Assembly: GCF_000321225.1 (NCBI RefSeq)
Contig: NW_004450943.1
Location: 556,968 to 620,967 of the forward strand
Reading direction: 5' to 3'
Source: Odobenus rosmarus divergens
Lineage: Eukaryota > Chordata > Mammalia > Carnivora > Odobenidae
DNA length: 64,000 nucleotides
The stretch's first letter is position 1, and each line of letters opens with the position of its first letter. A program made the translations under genes and the position numbers. Of the stretch, positions 46,016-57,605 are shown in pieces. A model generated the notes under the pieces. The model was not told the DNA's origin. It saw only the letters and a program-made list of their open reading frames with translations, and did not search any database.

Positions 46016-46355
46016 GGCATGCTTATTTTGAAAAATTCTGTGGCAGTTTTTAAAATTATTATTTCTTCCACTTATTTTTCCACTTAGATTTTCATCTTTT
46101 TTTAATCAATTTTGGTAATTTTTTTCATTTCCCCAGAAAATCATCCATTTTATCTAGAGGTTTATTAGGATCAGGTTGTACCTGGTGTTTTCTTCAAAAA
46201 TTTGTTCATCTCATCTTTTTACATGGTGATATTCCTTAATATTGTGTATTTATGTGAACTTTCTTTTCTACCACCCTTATCACAGGTTTGTATATCTGGT
46301 TAAATTTGTATAACTGGTTGAGTTTATATAAAATGATATTTAATAAAATTAATTT
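46016..46355 (-). mobile_element. L1M ORF2, antisense (fifth part)
   Basis: Antisense ORF2 resuming after the SINE pair: atttccccagaaaatcatcc, ttatctagaggtttattagg, tcttttctaccacccttatc. The AT-rich end gives way to a younger L1. Confidence 0.6.
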
Positions 46356-46359
46356 TTGC

Positions 46360-47685
46360 CTTTTTTTCTAATGGGGGGCAGTTTGAAGTACAATTGACAT
46401 ACAATGTTATATTAGTTTCAGATGTACAACATAGTGATTTGACAATCCTATACATTATTCAATGCTCACCACAAGTGTAGTCACCATCCATCACCATACA
46501 ATGTTATAACAATATTATTTACTACATTCCTTAGGCTGTGCTTTCCACCTCTATGAGTTGGTACCTCTTAACCCTGTTCACCCATTTTGCCCATCCCCCA
46601 CCACTCCTCTGACAATCACCAGTTTGCTCTCTGTATCTAAGAGTCTGTTTGCTTTCTGCTTGTTTGTTCTTTTGTTTTGTTTTTTAGATTCCATGTATAA
46701 GTGAAATCATATGATATCTGTTTTTTCTGGCTGACTTATTTCCCTTAGCATAATACCCTCTAGATCCATCCATGTTGTTGCAAATGTCAAGATCTCATCC
46801 TTTTTTATGGCCGAGTAATAATCCATTATATATGTATACACCACATCTTCTTTATCCATTCATCTATGGATGGACTTTGGGTTGCTTTCACATCTTGGCT
46901 ATTGTAAATAATGCTGCAGTAAACATAGTATTGTATATATCTTTTCATTTTCATGTGGGTAAATACCCAGTAGTGGAATTACTGGATCATATGGTATTTC
47001 TATTTTTAATTTTTGAGGAACTTCCATACTGTTTTCCACAGTGGTTGCACCAATTTATGTTCCCACCAACAGTGTATGACTGTTCCCTTTTCTCCACATC
47101 TTTCCCAACAGTTGTTTTTTCTTCTTTTTGATACTAGCCGTTTTGACATGTGTGAAGTGATATCTTCACTGTGGTTTTGATTTGCATTTCCAAGGTGATC
47201 TGTGATGTTGAGCATCTTTTCATCTGTGTGTTAGTGTTGGAAAAATGTCTATTCAGGTCCTCTGCCCATTTTTTAATTGGATTGTTTGTGGGGTTTTTTG
47301 GTGTTGAGTTGTATAAGTTCTTTATATATTTTGGACATTAACCCCTTATCATATATGTCATTTGCAAATATCTTCTTTCAATCAGATTGCCCTTTTGTTT
47401 TGTTGATGGTTTCCCTTTCTGTGAAAAAGCTTTTTATTTTGGTTTAGTCCCAATAGTTTATTTATTTTTTTGTTTCTCTTGCCTGAGGAGACATAAATAC
47501 ATTGCCAAGGCTTATATCTGAGAGATTACTGCATATGTTTTCTTTTGGAAGTTTTATGGCTTCAGGTCTCACATTTATATCTTTAATCCATGTTGAGTTT
47601 ATTTTTGTGTGTGGTGTCAGAAAGTGGCTCAAATTCATTCATTTCCATGTAGTTGTCCAGTTTTCCCAACACCATTTTCTATTTT
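46360..47685 (-). mobile_element. L1MA-type 3' half, antisense
   Basis: A 1.3-kb antisense L1: 3'UTR (agtacaattgacatacaatg, gtggtaccatcc-like, ttgctctctgtatctaagag), then ORF2 (ccatgttgttgcaaatgtca, taatgctgcagtaaacatag, gtaaatacccagtagtgga, accaacagtgtatgactgtt, tttgatttgcatttccaagg). It splits an older L1M. The 119-codon plus-strand frame (46772-47131) is antisense to ORF2. Confidence 0.85.
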
Positions 47686-47689
47686 TTCT

Positions 47690-47940
47690 ATTCTTAATGG
47701 TTTCTTTTTTTAATTTCTCACTAATTTTTGCCCTTGTTTTCCTTCTCCTTATTTTTTCCAGTTAAGCTTTCTGCCCTTTTTCTAATTTCTATAATTGAAA
47801 ACTGATATTCTTTTCAAACTTTGTCACTTTCGAAAGCATTTCTAGTTCTATTTAGGTCTATGGATTTGCCATAAATTCACACTTGGTCATATCCCATAGA
47901 TTTTGACTTATAATATTCTCTTGGTTGTTAATTCCTCAAT
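47690..47940 (-). mobile_element. L1M ORF2, antisense (last part)
   Basis: Continuation of the older antisense L1M: ttgcccttgttttccttctc, tctaatttctataattgaaa, tcctagttctatttaggt-like words and cttggtcatatcccatagat. Completes the set that began at 41400. Confidence 0.6.
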
Positions 47941-48356
47941 AGACTGCACAGAACTAACTTTAGAAAAGTTAGAAAATGCTTGAAAAATTCTAAGGGGAGA
48001 AAAGAAAAATATTATGGATAGCTGTTTAGAAGGGGAATGGGGGTAAGGAATTGGGAGATGGGCAAGGAGAAAGGGAGAAAAATACATAAATCATTACCTC
48101 AATTTATGCTAAATGAGTAAAATTTCTGGCCATATTTGAGGTCTTGATTTTAATCACTTCTTATTCCATGGAAACACTTCTTTTCAGGCTATGTCTGGTT
48201 TGAGAATCTTAATGAATTCGTCTAAGAATCTTTCCCTGTTGCCTCCTAATTTGAAGGGTACAGAAAACCCTTGGGATGTAAACTCTTTCTCAAAATTTTT
48301 TAGATGCTGCTCAAATATTTTCTGGTATTTAGTATTTCAGATGAAAAGCCCAGTGA
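47941..48356. other. Unassigned stretch
   Basis: No repeat or gene named. From about 48120 it may be the left part of an old repeat that continues after the SINE pair (48790-49330). A 62-codon plus frame has no motif. Confidence 0.35.
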
Positions 48357-48370
48357 TTTTATTTTCCTTT

Positions 48371-48548
48371 TTTTTTTAAGATTTTATTTATTTATTCATG
48401 AGAGAGAGAGAGAGAGAGAGGCAGAGGCAGAGGGAGAAGCAGGCTCCCCACAGAGCAGGGAGCCCAATGTGGGACTTGATCCCAGGACTCTGGGATCATG
48501 ATCTGAGCTGAAGTCAGACACTTAACTGACTGAGCCACCCAGGCATTC
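48371..48548 (-). mobile_element. Can-SINE (SINEC), antisense, first of a pair
   Basis: Antisense SINE: T-run, aagattttatttatttattc, (ga)n body, head end actgagccacccagg. Left target copy ttttattttccttt at 48357-48370. The next SINE starts after a second copy (about 48549-48562), again one shared site. Confidence 0.93.
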
Positions 48549-48562
48549 CTTATTTTCCTTTT

Positions 48563-48774
48563 TAGAAAAGATTTTTATTTATTTATTTATTTGACAGAGA
48601 GAGAGAGAGTGAGAGCAAGAGAGAGAGAGCACACGTGCACAAACAGGCAGAGCGACAGACAGAGGGAGAGGGAGAAGCAGGCTCCCAACTGAGCAGAGAG
48701 CCCAACATGGGGCTCCTGGGATCATGACCTGAGCCAAAGGCAGATGCTTAACCGACTAAGCCATGGGGCACCCC
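48563..48774 (-). mobile_element. Can-SINE (SINEC), antisense, second of a pair
   Basis: Antisense SINE with a long tttatttatttattt start, GA body, and head complement (gatcatgacctgagccaaag; ctaagccatggggcacccc). The right target copy tttattttccttta is at 48775-48788. Same orientation as its partner. Confidence 0.92.
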
Positions 48775-48789
48775 TTTATTTTCCTTTAT

Positions 48790-49585
48790 GTGTTTTCTTC
48801 CGATCGTATATTTGAGGGTGGGTTTTCATTCTTGAAATTTAAAAATTTCACCAGAACTTTCAAGTTTCAATTACAAAACAGGCTTCAAATTATTCTTTTT
48901 TTATAAACGTAATGTTCTCTTTAATCTCATTATAATTTAAGATTTTCTTATATTTGCTCCTATATCTTGGTTCTAATCAATATCAAAATGTACTTCTGGC
49001 CTTGTTGCCTGTTTCTGTGATTATAAGTCTTTTCATAACTTTAGTGACATTTTGTTTGCCCATTCTCATGGGGAAGGAAAGTTTGTTTGTCTAGTATTGT
49101 GAGTTCAGATGGGCTCCATCACAGCTCCAGAATAACTTGTTTCTATTAATTTAGTCTCAGACATTGTGAACATTTTTATTTCCTGGACTTTCATGGTAAC
49201 ACTTGAAGGAACAGTTGGCCACAAAAAGTATGGTAGAGAGCTGCTTCTCCAGGGGTTTCTTTGCTATGTGGTGTGGAGTGCTCCAAAGACTCATAAAAGT
49301 TATTTTTCAGTGGCATGACTGAAGTTCTCGAGACTCTACTGGTCCCTGCAGAAGTCAACTGGCACTACTTACATACCACCCATACCAGCAGGTGGCTAGG
49401 GATGCATCCCATGGTCAGTAGCTTAGAAAATATCCTCATTCATTTATGAAATATTTTATAAGCAACCACAACATAGAAGTTACTGGGTTAGATGAGATAC
49501 AGCAGTGATTAAAAGAGACATCATACTAGCCCTTTCAGTAGCGGAGACAGACACAAACAAGTAATTATTCAACTCATTTAAATAT
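48790..49585. other. Unassigned stretch
   Basis: No repeat identified with confidence. About 49430-49585 (ttagatgagatacagcagtg, gcggagacagacacaaacaa) resembles a common mammalian old repeat linked to the antisense L2-type piece that follows. No gene. Confidence 0.35.
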
Positions 49586-49589
49586 ATAT

Positions 49590-49830
49590 ATATTTAATTC
49601 TGGAGCTCAAGGGAGAGTTCTTGGATGAAGACATAAATTTGGAAGTCACTAAGTTATAAGTAATCAAGTTTATGAGAGTGGATGCTATTACCTAAGTGGA
49701 GAGTACCAAATGAAAAATAAGGAAGCTAGGACTAAGATTTAAGGAATATTAACCTTTAGAAGTATGATAGAGAAGGGTAAATCAGAAACTAAGAACAAAT
49801 CAGAGAAGAGAAAACTTTTAAAATATATTT
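49590..49830 (-). mobile_element. L2-type LINE fragment, antisense
   Basis: The complement of the L2-like reverse-transcriptase region: ctggagctcaagggagagtt, gacataaatttggaagtcac, gatgctattacctaagtgga. Compare the sense copy at 39440-40060. Diverged. Confidence 0.5.
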
Positions 49831-49929
49831 CAACTAAATAGAATGCCTAAGTTAGACATTATTTGCTTTCTCAATACCTATTCCCTAATGATTTCTCGCT
49901 AACAAACCTCATCTTGGTTTGGCATAGCC

Positions 49930-50175
49930 ATGTTCCCAGTCCCAAGTGAGATACTCACTTTCTTAATCTCCCTTGTTTATGGGAGGAAACATGTACCACA
50001 GTTCTGGCCAATGAAAATGAAGTTTCCTATAAGTTTTTTGACAAGCTTCTGTATTCTGATTTTTTAAAAAGAGGGAAAGGGGCTTCAGATGCTGTTGGTG
50101 CTGTTCTCTGTCCTTCTCTGCCTTCAAGATAGACTAGCTCTCTAATCTTCAGCGACCACCTTGCTACTATGAGGT
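49930..50175 (+). mobile_element. Old LTR-like fragment, related to 11560-11938
   Basis: ccacagttctggccaatgaa, gaagtttcctataagttttt and gcgaccaccttgctactatg match the same unassigned repeat type as at 11560, in sense. Only the 5' part is clear. Confidence 0.4.
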
Positions 50176-50179
50176 AGGT

Positions 50180-51240
50180 AATATGCACAGAAATAAAAGT
50201 CAACTTGCTAAAACTAAGAAGGTTTGGATATGTTCCCAGTGGGATCATTTAGTAGCATAACAAATGCTAACAGCCATTCACCTCCAAATTTATTGTTAGA
50301 TGAGAAGATTAAAGTTATTTTTGTTCTAGCCACTATAATGAACTTTTCTATACTTGCAATTGAACATATTTCTAATTAACAAAATTTCCATCTTAAACAT
50401 AAAATAGTTTCTCCACTATAAATATAATTGTACTTACTTTCAGAAAGTAGAAAAAATAAAGTCTATGTAATTCTGAAATACTTTTTCTACGTATGCCCAG
50501 TTCATTATAAAGAATGAAAGAATAGCAAGAGAACAAAACAAAAAACAATCGTCCTGTTTTCATCTGATTTTCCTTGGTAATGAAAAGGAAAACTAATTTT
50601 TTTTTTTTTTTAGTTTTGCTGCCAAATGTCCAAAACTTAGTCTCTTTTAACTAAATGTGTATTGCCCATAGAGGGTGGACCGAAAAAAAAGAGTTTTCTT
50701 TGTTTCCTGACAAGCAGAGGAAATGGAGAGGAAAGAACATCAAGTCCTACTTAACTTAAAGATGGCAGAAATCACATATAACCGACTAGAGGTGTGAACT
50801 ATTGATAGAAACACAGTGGAAAACTTATGATTTTCTAACCAGACACATCAGGCCAAGGACATTTAAATTCAAACATTTTCATCTCTGATTCTCCCCCAAA
50901 CAACTCTCTGCTCTGCCCCCAAGACTTGCCCTAAAAATGAATTGTTGCAATTACTACTATTTCAGACTTAGGATCTTATTTGACCCTTCTCTTCATTCAG
51001 AACATTTTATTAAGTTCTTACCATTTCTCAGGCCGCATACTGACATTGAGGATACAATGTCAAAAAAGATATGAGTAATAATGTAAAACTCAGTGCTAGA
51101 GGAAAAAAAAAAATCAATGAAAATAAACTTGAAAGTTAAATAGAACATAAATCCTACTCCTAAAGACCCTAAATAGACAAAAGAAATCAATAAGTATAGA
51201 TTAATATGACAAATGATATGACAGAAGTCTGTGAGCACTA
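50180..51240. other. Unassigned non-coding stretch
   Basis: AT-rich, no gene recognised. Poly(T) at about 50598-50613. The piece at 51000-51060 (acattttattaagttcttac) may be a further old SINE/LINE remnant. An 81-codon minus frame has no motif. Confidence 0.4.
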
Positions 51241-51243
51241 CAG

Positions 51244-51418
51244 CAGTGGTTCTAAAGTTTTGCCTCCCATTTGAATCACGTAGAGGGTTTTAAAAAGTTC
51301 CAATGACAAAGCCACACTAATGAGACTCTCTAAGGCTGAGATCCAGTCATTGGCTTTTTTTCTTTCTTTTACTCTTCAGATGATTCCAATATGTACCCAA
51401 GTTTGAGGACCAGTGTAC
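51244..51418 (+). mobile_element. MER5A (hAT-Charlie non-autonomous DNA transposon)
   Basis: Starts cagtggttctaaagtttt and ends tttgaggaccagtg, so the terminal inverted repeats are recognisable. The inside gaatcacgtagagggtttt fits MER5A sense. No transposase. Confidence 0.8.
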
Positions 51419-51429
51419 TAGTGGCAATC

Positions 51430-52290
51430 CCAGCAAAATCAGGAACAAGATTAAGAGGTGTTCCAGAAACATTATTTTAAGTTAATATAAAATTTATGTC
51501 CAATGCAGTAAGACATGAATATTTGAAATTATTTAGAACTGATATCACTGTCAACTATAAAAGCAAAGAGAAGTGATAAACTATTAAAATTAGTATGATC
51601 GATGGCTTACCTAAGTAGTCAGATATGAGAATTAGAGAAACTGGAACTCATATATTGTTAGGAATGTAAATGGTACAGCTGGCTTTGCAAAAACAGTCTG
51701 GCAGTTCCTTAAATGGTTGAACATAGAGTTTCCATATGATCCAACAATTCCATTTACAGACATATACCCCAAAGAAATGAAAACATATGTCCACACAATA
51801 ATTTATACTGAAATGTTCATAGCAGCATTGTTCATAACCAAAAAATAGAAACAACCCAAATGTCTACTAACTGATAAACTGACGAATAAAATGTGATATA
51901 TTCATAAATAGAATATTATTTAACAAAAAGGAATGAAGTACACTACTGATGTGTATTACAGCATGGACGAACTTTGAAAACATTATGCTAAGAAAAGAAG
52001 CCAGTGACAAAAGGTCGTATATTGTTTGATTCTATTTATATGTCCCACAGAGGCCAATCTATAGAAACAGAGGGTAGATTGGTGATTGCCCAGGACTGAG
52101 GACAATGTGGGGACTAGAGGGTAATGGTTAAAAGATGTGGGGTTTCTTTTTGGGTAATGAAAATCTTCTAAAATTCATTGTGGTGATGAATGCACAGCTC
52201 TATGAATACACTAAAAGCCATTGAATTGTACACTTTAAATGAGTGAATTTTATGATATATTAACTGTATCTCAATAAGCTCAAATGCAAC
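51430..52290 (+). mobile_element. L1M ORF2 end and 3' tail
   Basis: Sense L1M: ggaatgtaaatggtacagct, aacatagagtttccatatga, cataccccaaagaaatgaaa, gaccaatctatagaaacag-like words, aagccattgaattgtacact and tgtatctcaataagctc. The frames are broken; there is no coding capacity. Confidence 0.75.
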
Positions 52291-52542
52291 AGCTTTCTGG
52301 TATAATGTAATAAGTAATAAGAACTAATTAAAGCTACATTTTACTTACAGTTCTTTCAACAAAGAACTTTAAACAAAAGTTTATCTGGAATATCAAAATG
52401 TAAACAAACACGGTGCTGCTTGGTTGAAGCAGGGGTGAGGATCCCAGAGTCTAGCCTACTTGTCCCTGCCCTGTCCCTTCCTCCAAAAGACTCCTAAATA
52501 TGATTTAAAATACACTGCTTTTAAGAATATAACAGGAATCTT

Positions 52543-52739
52543 GGGGCAGCTGGGTGGCTCAGACGGTTAAGTGTCTGCCTTTGACTCAGGTCATGATTCC
52601 AGGGTCTTGGGATCACGCTCCGAGTTGGGCTCCTTGCTCAGCTGGGAGCCTGCTTCTCCCTCTCCCTCTGCCTGCTGCTCCCCCTGCTTGTGCACTCTCT
52701 CTTTCTGTTAAATAAAATAAATAAAATCTTTTAAAAAAT
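52543..52739 (+). mobile_element. Can-SINE (SINEC)
   Basis: Full-length SINE (ggggcagctgggtggctcag at the head) with perfect 16-bp target duplications atataacaggaatctt at 52527-52542 and 52740-52755. Body of the long type (tccctctgcctgctgctccc). Confidence 0.95.
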
Positions 52740-52759
52740 ATATAACAGGAATCTTTTTT

Positions 52760-53204
52760 ATAGTAACAACAAAAAAATAAAATAATTCCCGTGTAAGAAC
52801 CATATGATAAAACTGAATAATTTTACTGACAGATATAAAGGAAGGCCTGAATAACAAGCCTCTTATATTTTTACACCATTTGTTTAATAGAAATTTAATT
52901 TTGGAGAATAAATTTTCTTATATTCAAAGCTTTTGGCATTTTTTTAGCCCTAACTCTGAAATTTTAAAAGAGAAAGGGGAATACTACCTTCATTGACACA
53001 ATTGCAGGAGCAATTTTGAGTAACTGGAAGTATATAACAAATATTTTCTCCTCCTCATCTTGGTTTAGCCGCTGGAAAGTCAGATCTGATATTTTTCCAA
53101 GAATACTATCATAGGCTGTGTGGAATCTTTAGATACCAAGACCCAGTTTAAGAATCTCACTTTTCTTCTATTTTTTATCCCAGTAAAAAGGGAATAGACT
53201 TAAA
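52760..53204. other. Unassigned stretch
   Basis: AT-rich, no repeat or gene recognised. It ends at a MIR. Confidence 0.4.
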
Positions 53205-53375
53205 AAAGACAAATCCGGTTCAAATCCATCTTTGCCACTTCATCACTTGGTTTTTTCAACTATAAAATGTGGACCAAAACACCTGCCCCATAGAGTTATT
53301 ATAAGGATTAGAAGCTATGCATGTAAAACACCTAGCACAGGATTTAGCACTTTGTGGGATTCAATAAAAATGTGA
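53205..53375 (+). mobile_element. MIR SINE, 5' end missing
   Basis: Sense MIR from the B-box region: ccggttcaaatccatctttg, then tcaactataaaatgtggacc, then agagttattataaggattag, catgtaaaacacctagcaca and a tail near gggattcaataaaaatg. Confidence 0.8.
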
Positions 53376-53379
53376 GATT

Positions 53380-54440
53380 ATTTTTTGCTATTCTTAGTTA
53401 TAATGTGGTTATAAAAATGAACCTATTACCTGAAAAAATAATTACAATAGCCTCAGACATGCTGACTAGGAAAGTTTTGCCAATGTTCAATCAATGGAAA
53501 ATATGGACTGAAAGGATGTTTCTCCATAAGATGTGCTTCTCTATGACACGTTTCACTTGTCTCTACACTAGTTTATTTCAGATGCTTCTGAGGTCAGGGT
53601 TGGGGTTCAGAGGGAAGTATTTCAAGAACAAGTAAGTTTGGGAAATGCTTTATACAACCAGATCCACTTCTAACATTTTCAAGAACTGGGGTAGGTGATC
53701 AACTATTTCCTGGGACATGGGACATTCAGTGCTAACGAGAGAAAGTCCTCGGCAAACCCGGACAATTGGCCACCCTAATTGGTGATATACCTACATATAA
53801 AGATTACAATCAAGCTGATAAACTGTTAAATAAAGTATGTTCTATTCTTCCACCCTGACAAAGATAACCTCAAATGACATGGAAGACCAGGTTCACATTC
53901 AGAAATTCTGGAATACTGAGTGTTTACACCAGAACATGTTTGGTGAAGAGAGGCAGTTCCTAGTCTCCGGTCCCCAGTCTATACTCATTCTCATCCCACC
54001 AGGCCAAGAAACCTATAGACACCCCAACATGTACATCCATATCCCATCCATACCCTTCTCCGCTCCAAACAGCTGCCCTTTGCCTCAGGCACACTGGTGG
54101 GAATACTACTCTCTGGAGGAAGGATCTGCAGAAGTTGCCACTCTTTCAGGTTCTAGAAGCAGGCTTGGGCCAACTGAGTGGTACATTCCAGGATCCTGAT
54201 ATCTGGAGCATAGCTAGAACAGGGGTGGCTGTGGGTAGGCACACACCCTTGATTCTTGGGACTTCTTACCCCTCTAAGAGGGGCCCAGTGAAATAGCCAT
54301 CTTAGGACAATGCTGCAAATGGCAATATTTCCTCTGGGAGATATATAGTTTACATTAGCACATTAAATGTTTTTAGAAGTAAACATACAATACTGGTTTT
54401 CATTTTTGTTTTTGTTTTCAGCCTGAATTCCACACAGCCC
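53380..54440. other. Unassigned stretch with a 120-codon open frame
   Basis: No named repeat. Open frames at 53354-53635 (93 codons) and 53837-54199 (120 codons, plus) show no recognised motif. A sequence such as LVSGPQSILILIPPGQETYRHPN is not familiar. They are best treated as chance or old-repeat frames until similarity data say otherwise. Confidence 0.35.
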
Positions 54441-55345
54441 AAAACCTGGATATGGGCACCAGGGTACAGAGAAAGAAAGCTCCAGGAAAATCCATCTATG
54501 TCTGGCTCAAAGAACAAAATAAGGAATCCCTACAATTCAGAGAGAACAAGAGAAATCCATTATTCCCCTTCTTTTCTATGTTCCTTTGTGACCCCGCCAC
54601 CAACCTATCTCATAGCGGCAGCAACAGTAGCAACAAGGGGAACACTGAGTAGTAAAAATTCCAAGCGTAACCTTCCTCTCCAACAGGAAGATTCCTAAAA
54701 GAGTTGAAAAACTCCCAATACATTTTTTCTCTCCCTATCATCCCAGCACTTGGCCTGAGATGTGGCACCATCATTGGAAGTGGACACCTGAGCAAGACAA
54801 TAAAGCCACAACTTTTTGGCCAAAGGATCAAAAGGGAGAGGCTTGGAGAACCAGAAAGTACCAGGGAGATCATAAAGAGCTCAGAAAATTGACTCCTTAA
54901 AGTCATTTATAAAATCCTGGGTTTACTCATTGATCTGACCTTGAATAGCATGCCTAGACTTTGACAACTGAATTACAGGATAAATCACCAACCAGATACC
55001 AGACTGGCCACTGGGTAGCACACACACAGAGAACAGACATGAGGAGCGCAACAAAAGCTTTGTAATTTGAACTGACGCTGGAACCATACCCATAGAAGGT
55101 AGATCTGAAGCTGTAGCCTCAACTTAACAGGGTCAACTGCCTGCTAAAACAAAATATCAACATTCTCCATATGATTTAAACAGGATGCAAAATCTCCAAA
55201 CACAATATTAAAATGTCCAGGATGCAGAGAAGAACCAGGAAAATCTTAACGTACATGGAAAAAGAAAATCAAGACACCAGTGCGAAGATGGCATAAAGGT
55301 TGGAATTATCTGACCATGACTATTTAAAAAAATGCACTAAGACTT
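54440..55345 (+). mobile_element. L1M 5'UTR and start of ORF1
   Basis: Sense 5' region of an old L1: cagcacttggcctgagatgt, cattggaagtggacacctga, atgattgatctgacctt-like words at 54925, agacatgaggagcgcaacaa, aacttaacagggtcaactgc, aaaatgtccaggatgcagag and gaaccaggaaaatctt. Rarely preserved end of L1, since insertions are usually 5'-truncated. Confidence 0.6.
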
Positions 55346-55672
55346 CTACTTCTGGGAAGATGGAGTAAATGTACTTTTCCCTGCTCCCCTCACTAAGTAC
55401 AGCCAAACACCCAGGACATTATATAAAATCACCAAAAGTAGATTCCGAAAGGTGGAGAGAAGGAAAAAATTAGGTATTTTGGAACATGAGTTGGTAAGTT
55501 TCTTGGGCTTTCTTTTTCTTCATACATTTCACTGGGTATTAGAGGCCAAAAACCTGCAAATGCCAATGAGCACAAATGAAAACAAACAACAAAAGACTGC
55601 TTTTTCTAGCCAGAGGACCAGGAGCACCTACAAAAAACCTACACGTAACTTCATACTTAAACATGAATGATT
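55346..55672 (+). mobile_element. Second L1M 5' start fragment (tentative)
   Basis: acttctacttctgggaagat and agtacagccaaacacccagg resemble another L1M 5' beginning joined directly to the previous one. It continues past the SINE as ORF2, so a large internal part is missing or these are separate insertions. Confidence 0.4.
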
Positions 55673-55673
55673 G

Positions 55674-55873
55674 GGGGCGTCTGGGTGGCTCAGTCGTTAA
55701 GCGTCTGCCTTTGGCTCAGGTCATGATCCCAGGGTCCTGGGATCGAGTCCTGCATCGGGCTTCCTGCTCAGCAGGAAGCCTGCTTCTCCCTCTCCCACTC
55801 CCCCTGCTTGTGTTCCCTCTCTTGCTGTGTCTCTCTCTGTCAAATAAATAATAAATAAAATCTTAAAAAAAAA
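55674..55873 (+). mobile_element. Can-SINE (SINEC)
   Basis: Full-length SINE close to the younger class: ggcgtctgggtggctcagtc head, cccactccccctgcttgtg body, aataaataataaataaaatc tail. Flanks gaatgattg and gaatgaccg give a short, imperfect duplication. Confidence 0.92.
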
Positions 55874-55879
55874 ACGAAT

Positions 55880-56550
55880 GACCGAATGCTTTTCTCCCAA
55901 ATCAGGAACAAGGAAGGCAAGGATGTCTGCTCTCACCACAGCTATTCAACATTGAATACCTAGACAGTGCAATAAAGCAAGAATAGGAAAAGAAGGACTA
56001 AAACTCCCCACTTGCAGATGACATAAATGTCTACATAGAAAGTCACCAAAAAAACTTAAAAAAAATCTAAGATCTTTAAGTGTGAGTTTATAATGGTTGC
56101 AGGATACAAAAATCAACTGTATTTCCATATGGAACATGTGGAAACCAAAATTTAAAATATAATATCACTTATAATCACTCAAAATAAAAGGAAATCCTTA
56201 AGTGCAAACCTAACTGAATATCCACATGGCTTGTATGTTGATGAAAGATTTAAATAAATGAAGAGACAAACCCTGTTCACAGATTGGAAGATTCAACATA
56301 GTAAGGGTATCGGTTCTCCCCAAATGATATACAGTTGAAATGCAATTCCCATTAAAAAACCAGCCAGATTTTTTTGTAGATATAGATAATTCTAAAATAC
56401 ATATGGAAAAGAAAAGGAACTAGAAAAGCTAAAACAGTTCTGAAAAAGAAAAAGTGGAAAGAACCACTCTATCCAATTTCAAGACTTACTATAGAGTTAC
56501 AGTAATCAAGATTGGTATTCGCAGAAGGAGAAACACATAGATCAATGGAA
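55880..56550 (+). mobile_element. L1M ORF2 reverse-transcriptase region
   Basis: Sense ORF2: ctctcaccacagctattcaa precedes cttgcagatgacataaatg, which encodes the ADD of the catalytic (F/Y)ADD motif. Then cagattggaagattcaacat, caatttcaagacttact and ttacagtaatcaagattg. Frames are interrupted. Confidence 0.7.
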
Positions 56551-57104
56551 TCTGCTAAGTCTATTTGCTATAACCAAAGCTGGAGAAGGTCTCTAGGGGA
56601 ATCTGAGACCAAAATAAATGATACCTTATCTCTCCCCAAATCCTTGGCAAACTCTGTACACTCTGGTCCGAGTTTCTTAACATTCCTTGTGCACCACAAT
56701 TACCAGGCTTTAGGCAGGAATCTCCTGCCACTGACCTTTGTGTCCCTTAATTAGAAAATGTTTCTGAACAACTTGCTTATTCCTGGTGGTAACAGAGGAG
56801 GTTCCAGCCTTTGTGTCCATCAACCAGACCCACTTAGGGACCAGGCCAAGAGCACCGGGTCTCAATGAGGGTCTCTGGCTTAGCCTACTCCTTCTGAGCT
56901 TCCCTTATGACTGGCATGAGACAGTGGTGATTCCCCAGGTCTTGCAGGTCCAGGTGGTAGGTGAATCTAAAGAATGCACACTGATGAAGAATGTTGCTCA
57001 GGAAATAATGACGGGAACCGTGTGAGATAGCATTGTATGTGTGTACATGTGTATGTGTGTGAGTGGTTATCTATTTGTGTGTCTTCCAATCTCAAGACAC
57101 CACA
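56551..57104. other. Unassigned stretch with 79-80 codon open frames
   Basis: Open frames at 56512-56754 (80 codons) and 56786-57025 (79 codons) on the plus strand, no recognised motif (the second includes LNEGLWLSLLLLSF, weakly hydrophobic). A (tg)n tract follows at about 57028-57064. No gene call can be supported. Confidence 0.35.
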
Positions 57105-57605
57105 TGCATTCCTAGGCTTGTGGTTCCTTCTTCCATCTTCAAAGCCAGCATCTCAGCATTCTCCTATCTCTGACTCTGACACTGACTGTCCTGTCTCTTT
57201 CACTTGTGATTATACAGGGTCCATCTAGACAATCAAAGACAATCTCCCCATCTCAGGGTCAGTTTATTAGCAACTTTTTTTTTTTTTAAGATTTATTTAT
57301 TTAAGAGAGAGAGAGAAAGAAAGCATGCATGCGAGTGTGGGAGAAGCAGAGGGAGAGAGAGGATACTCCAGCAGACTCCCTGCCCATCGGGGAGCCCTAC
57401 GCAGGGCTCCATCCCAGGAACCTGAGATCATGACCTGAGCCAAAATCAAAAGAGTCGGCCGCCCAACCAACTGAGCCACCCAGATGCCCCAGCAACTTTA
57501 ATTACATTTGCAACCTAATTCTCTTGCCAATCACAAGTTCTAGGGAGTAGGGTGTGAACATATTTGAGGGGCTATTATTCTGGCTACCACACTACTAATG
57601 AAATT
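57105..57605 (-). mobile_element. MLT1-type LTR, antisense, split by a SINE
   Basis: The complement of an MLT1 LTR: ccatcttcaaagccagcatc, tgactctgacactgactgtc, gtgattatacagggtccatc, aatctccccatctcagggtc, then after the SINE tttaattacatttgcaacct, ttctagggagtagggtgtga and ggctattattctggctacca. The SINE is at 57278-57490. Confidence 0.82.
57278..57490 (-). mobile_element. Can-SINE (SINEC), antisense
   Basis: Antisense SINE: T-run, aagatttatttatttaagag, GA-rich body, gatcatgacctgagccaaaa, ending ccacccagatgcccc. The word agcaac(ttt) at about 57270 and 57491 is the target duplication. Confidence 0.92.

Noticed and set aside
46772..47131. 119-codon plus-strand frame with membrane-like residues
   Set aside because: It is antisense to L1 ORF2 and 3'UTR of the element at 46360-47685.
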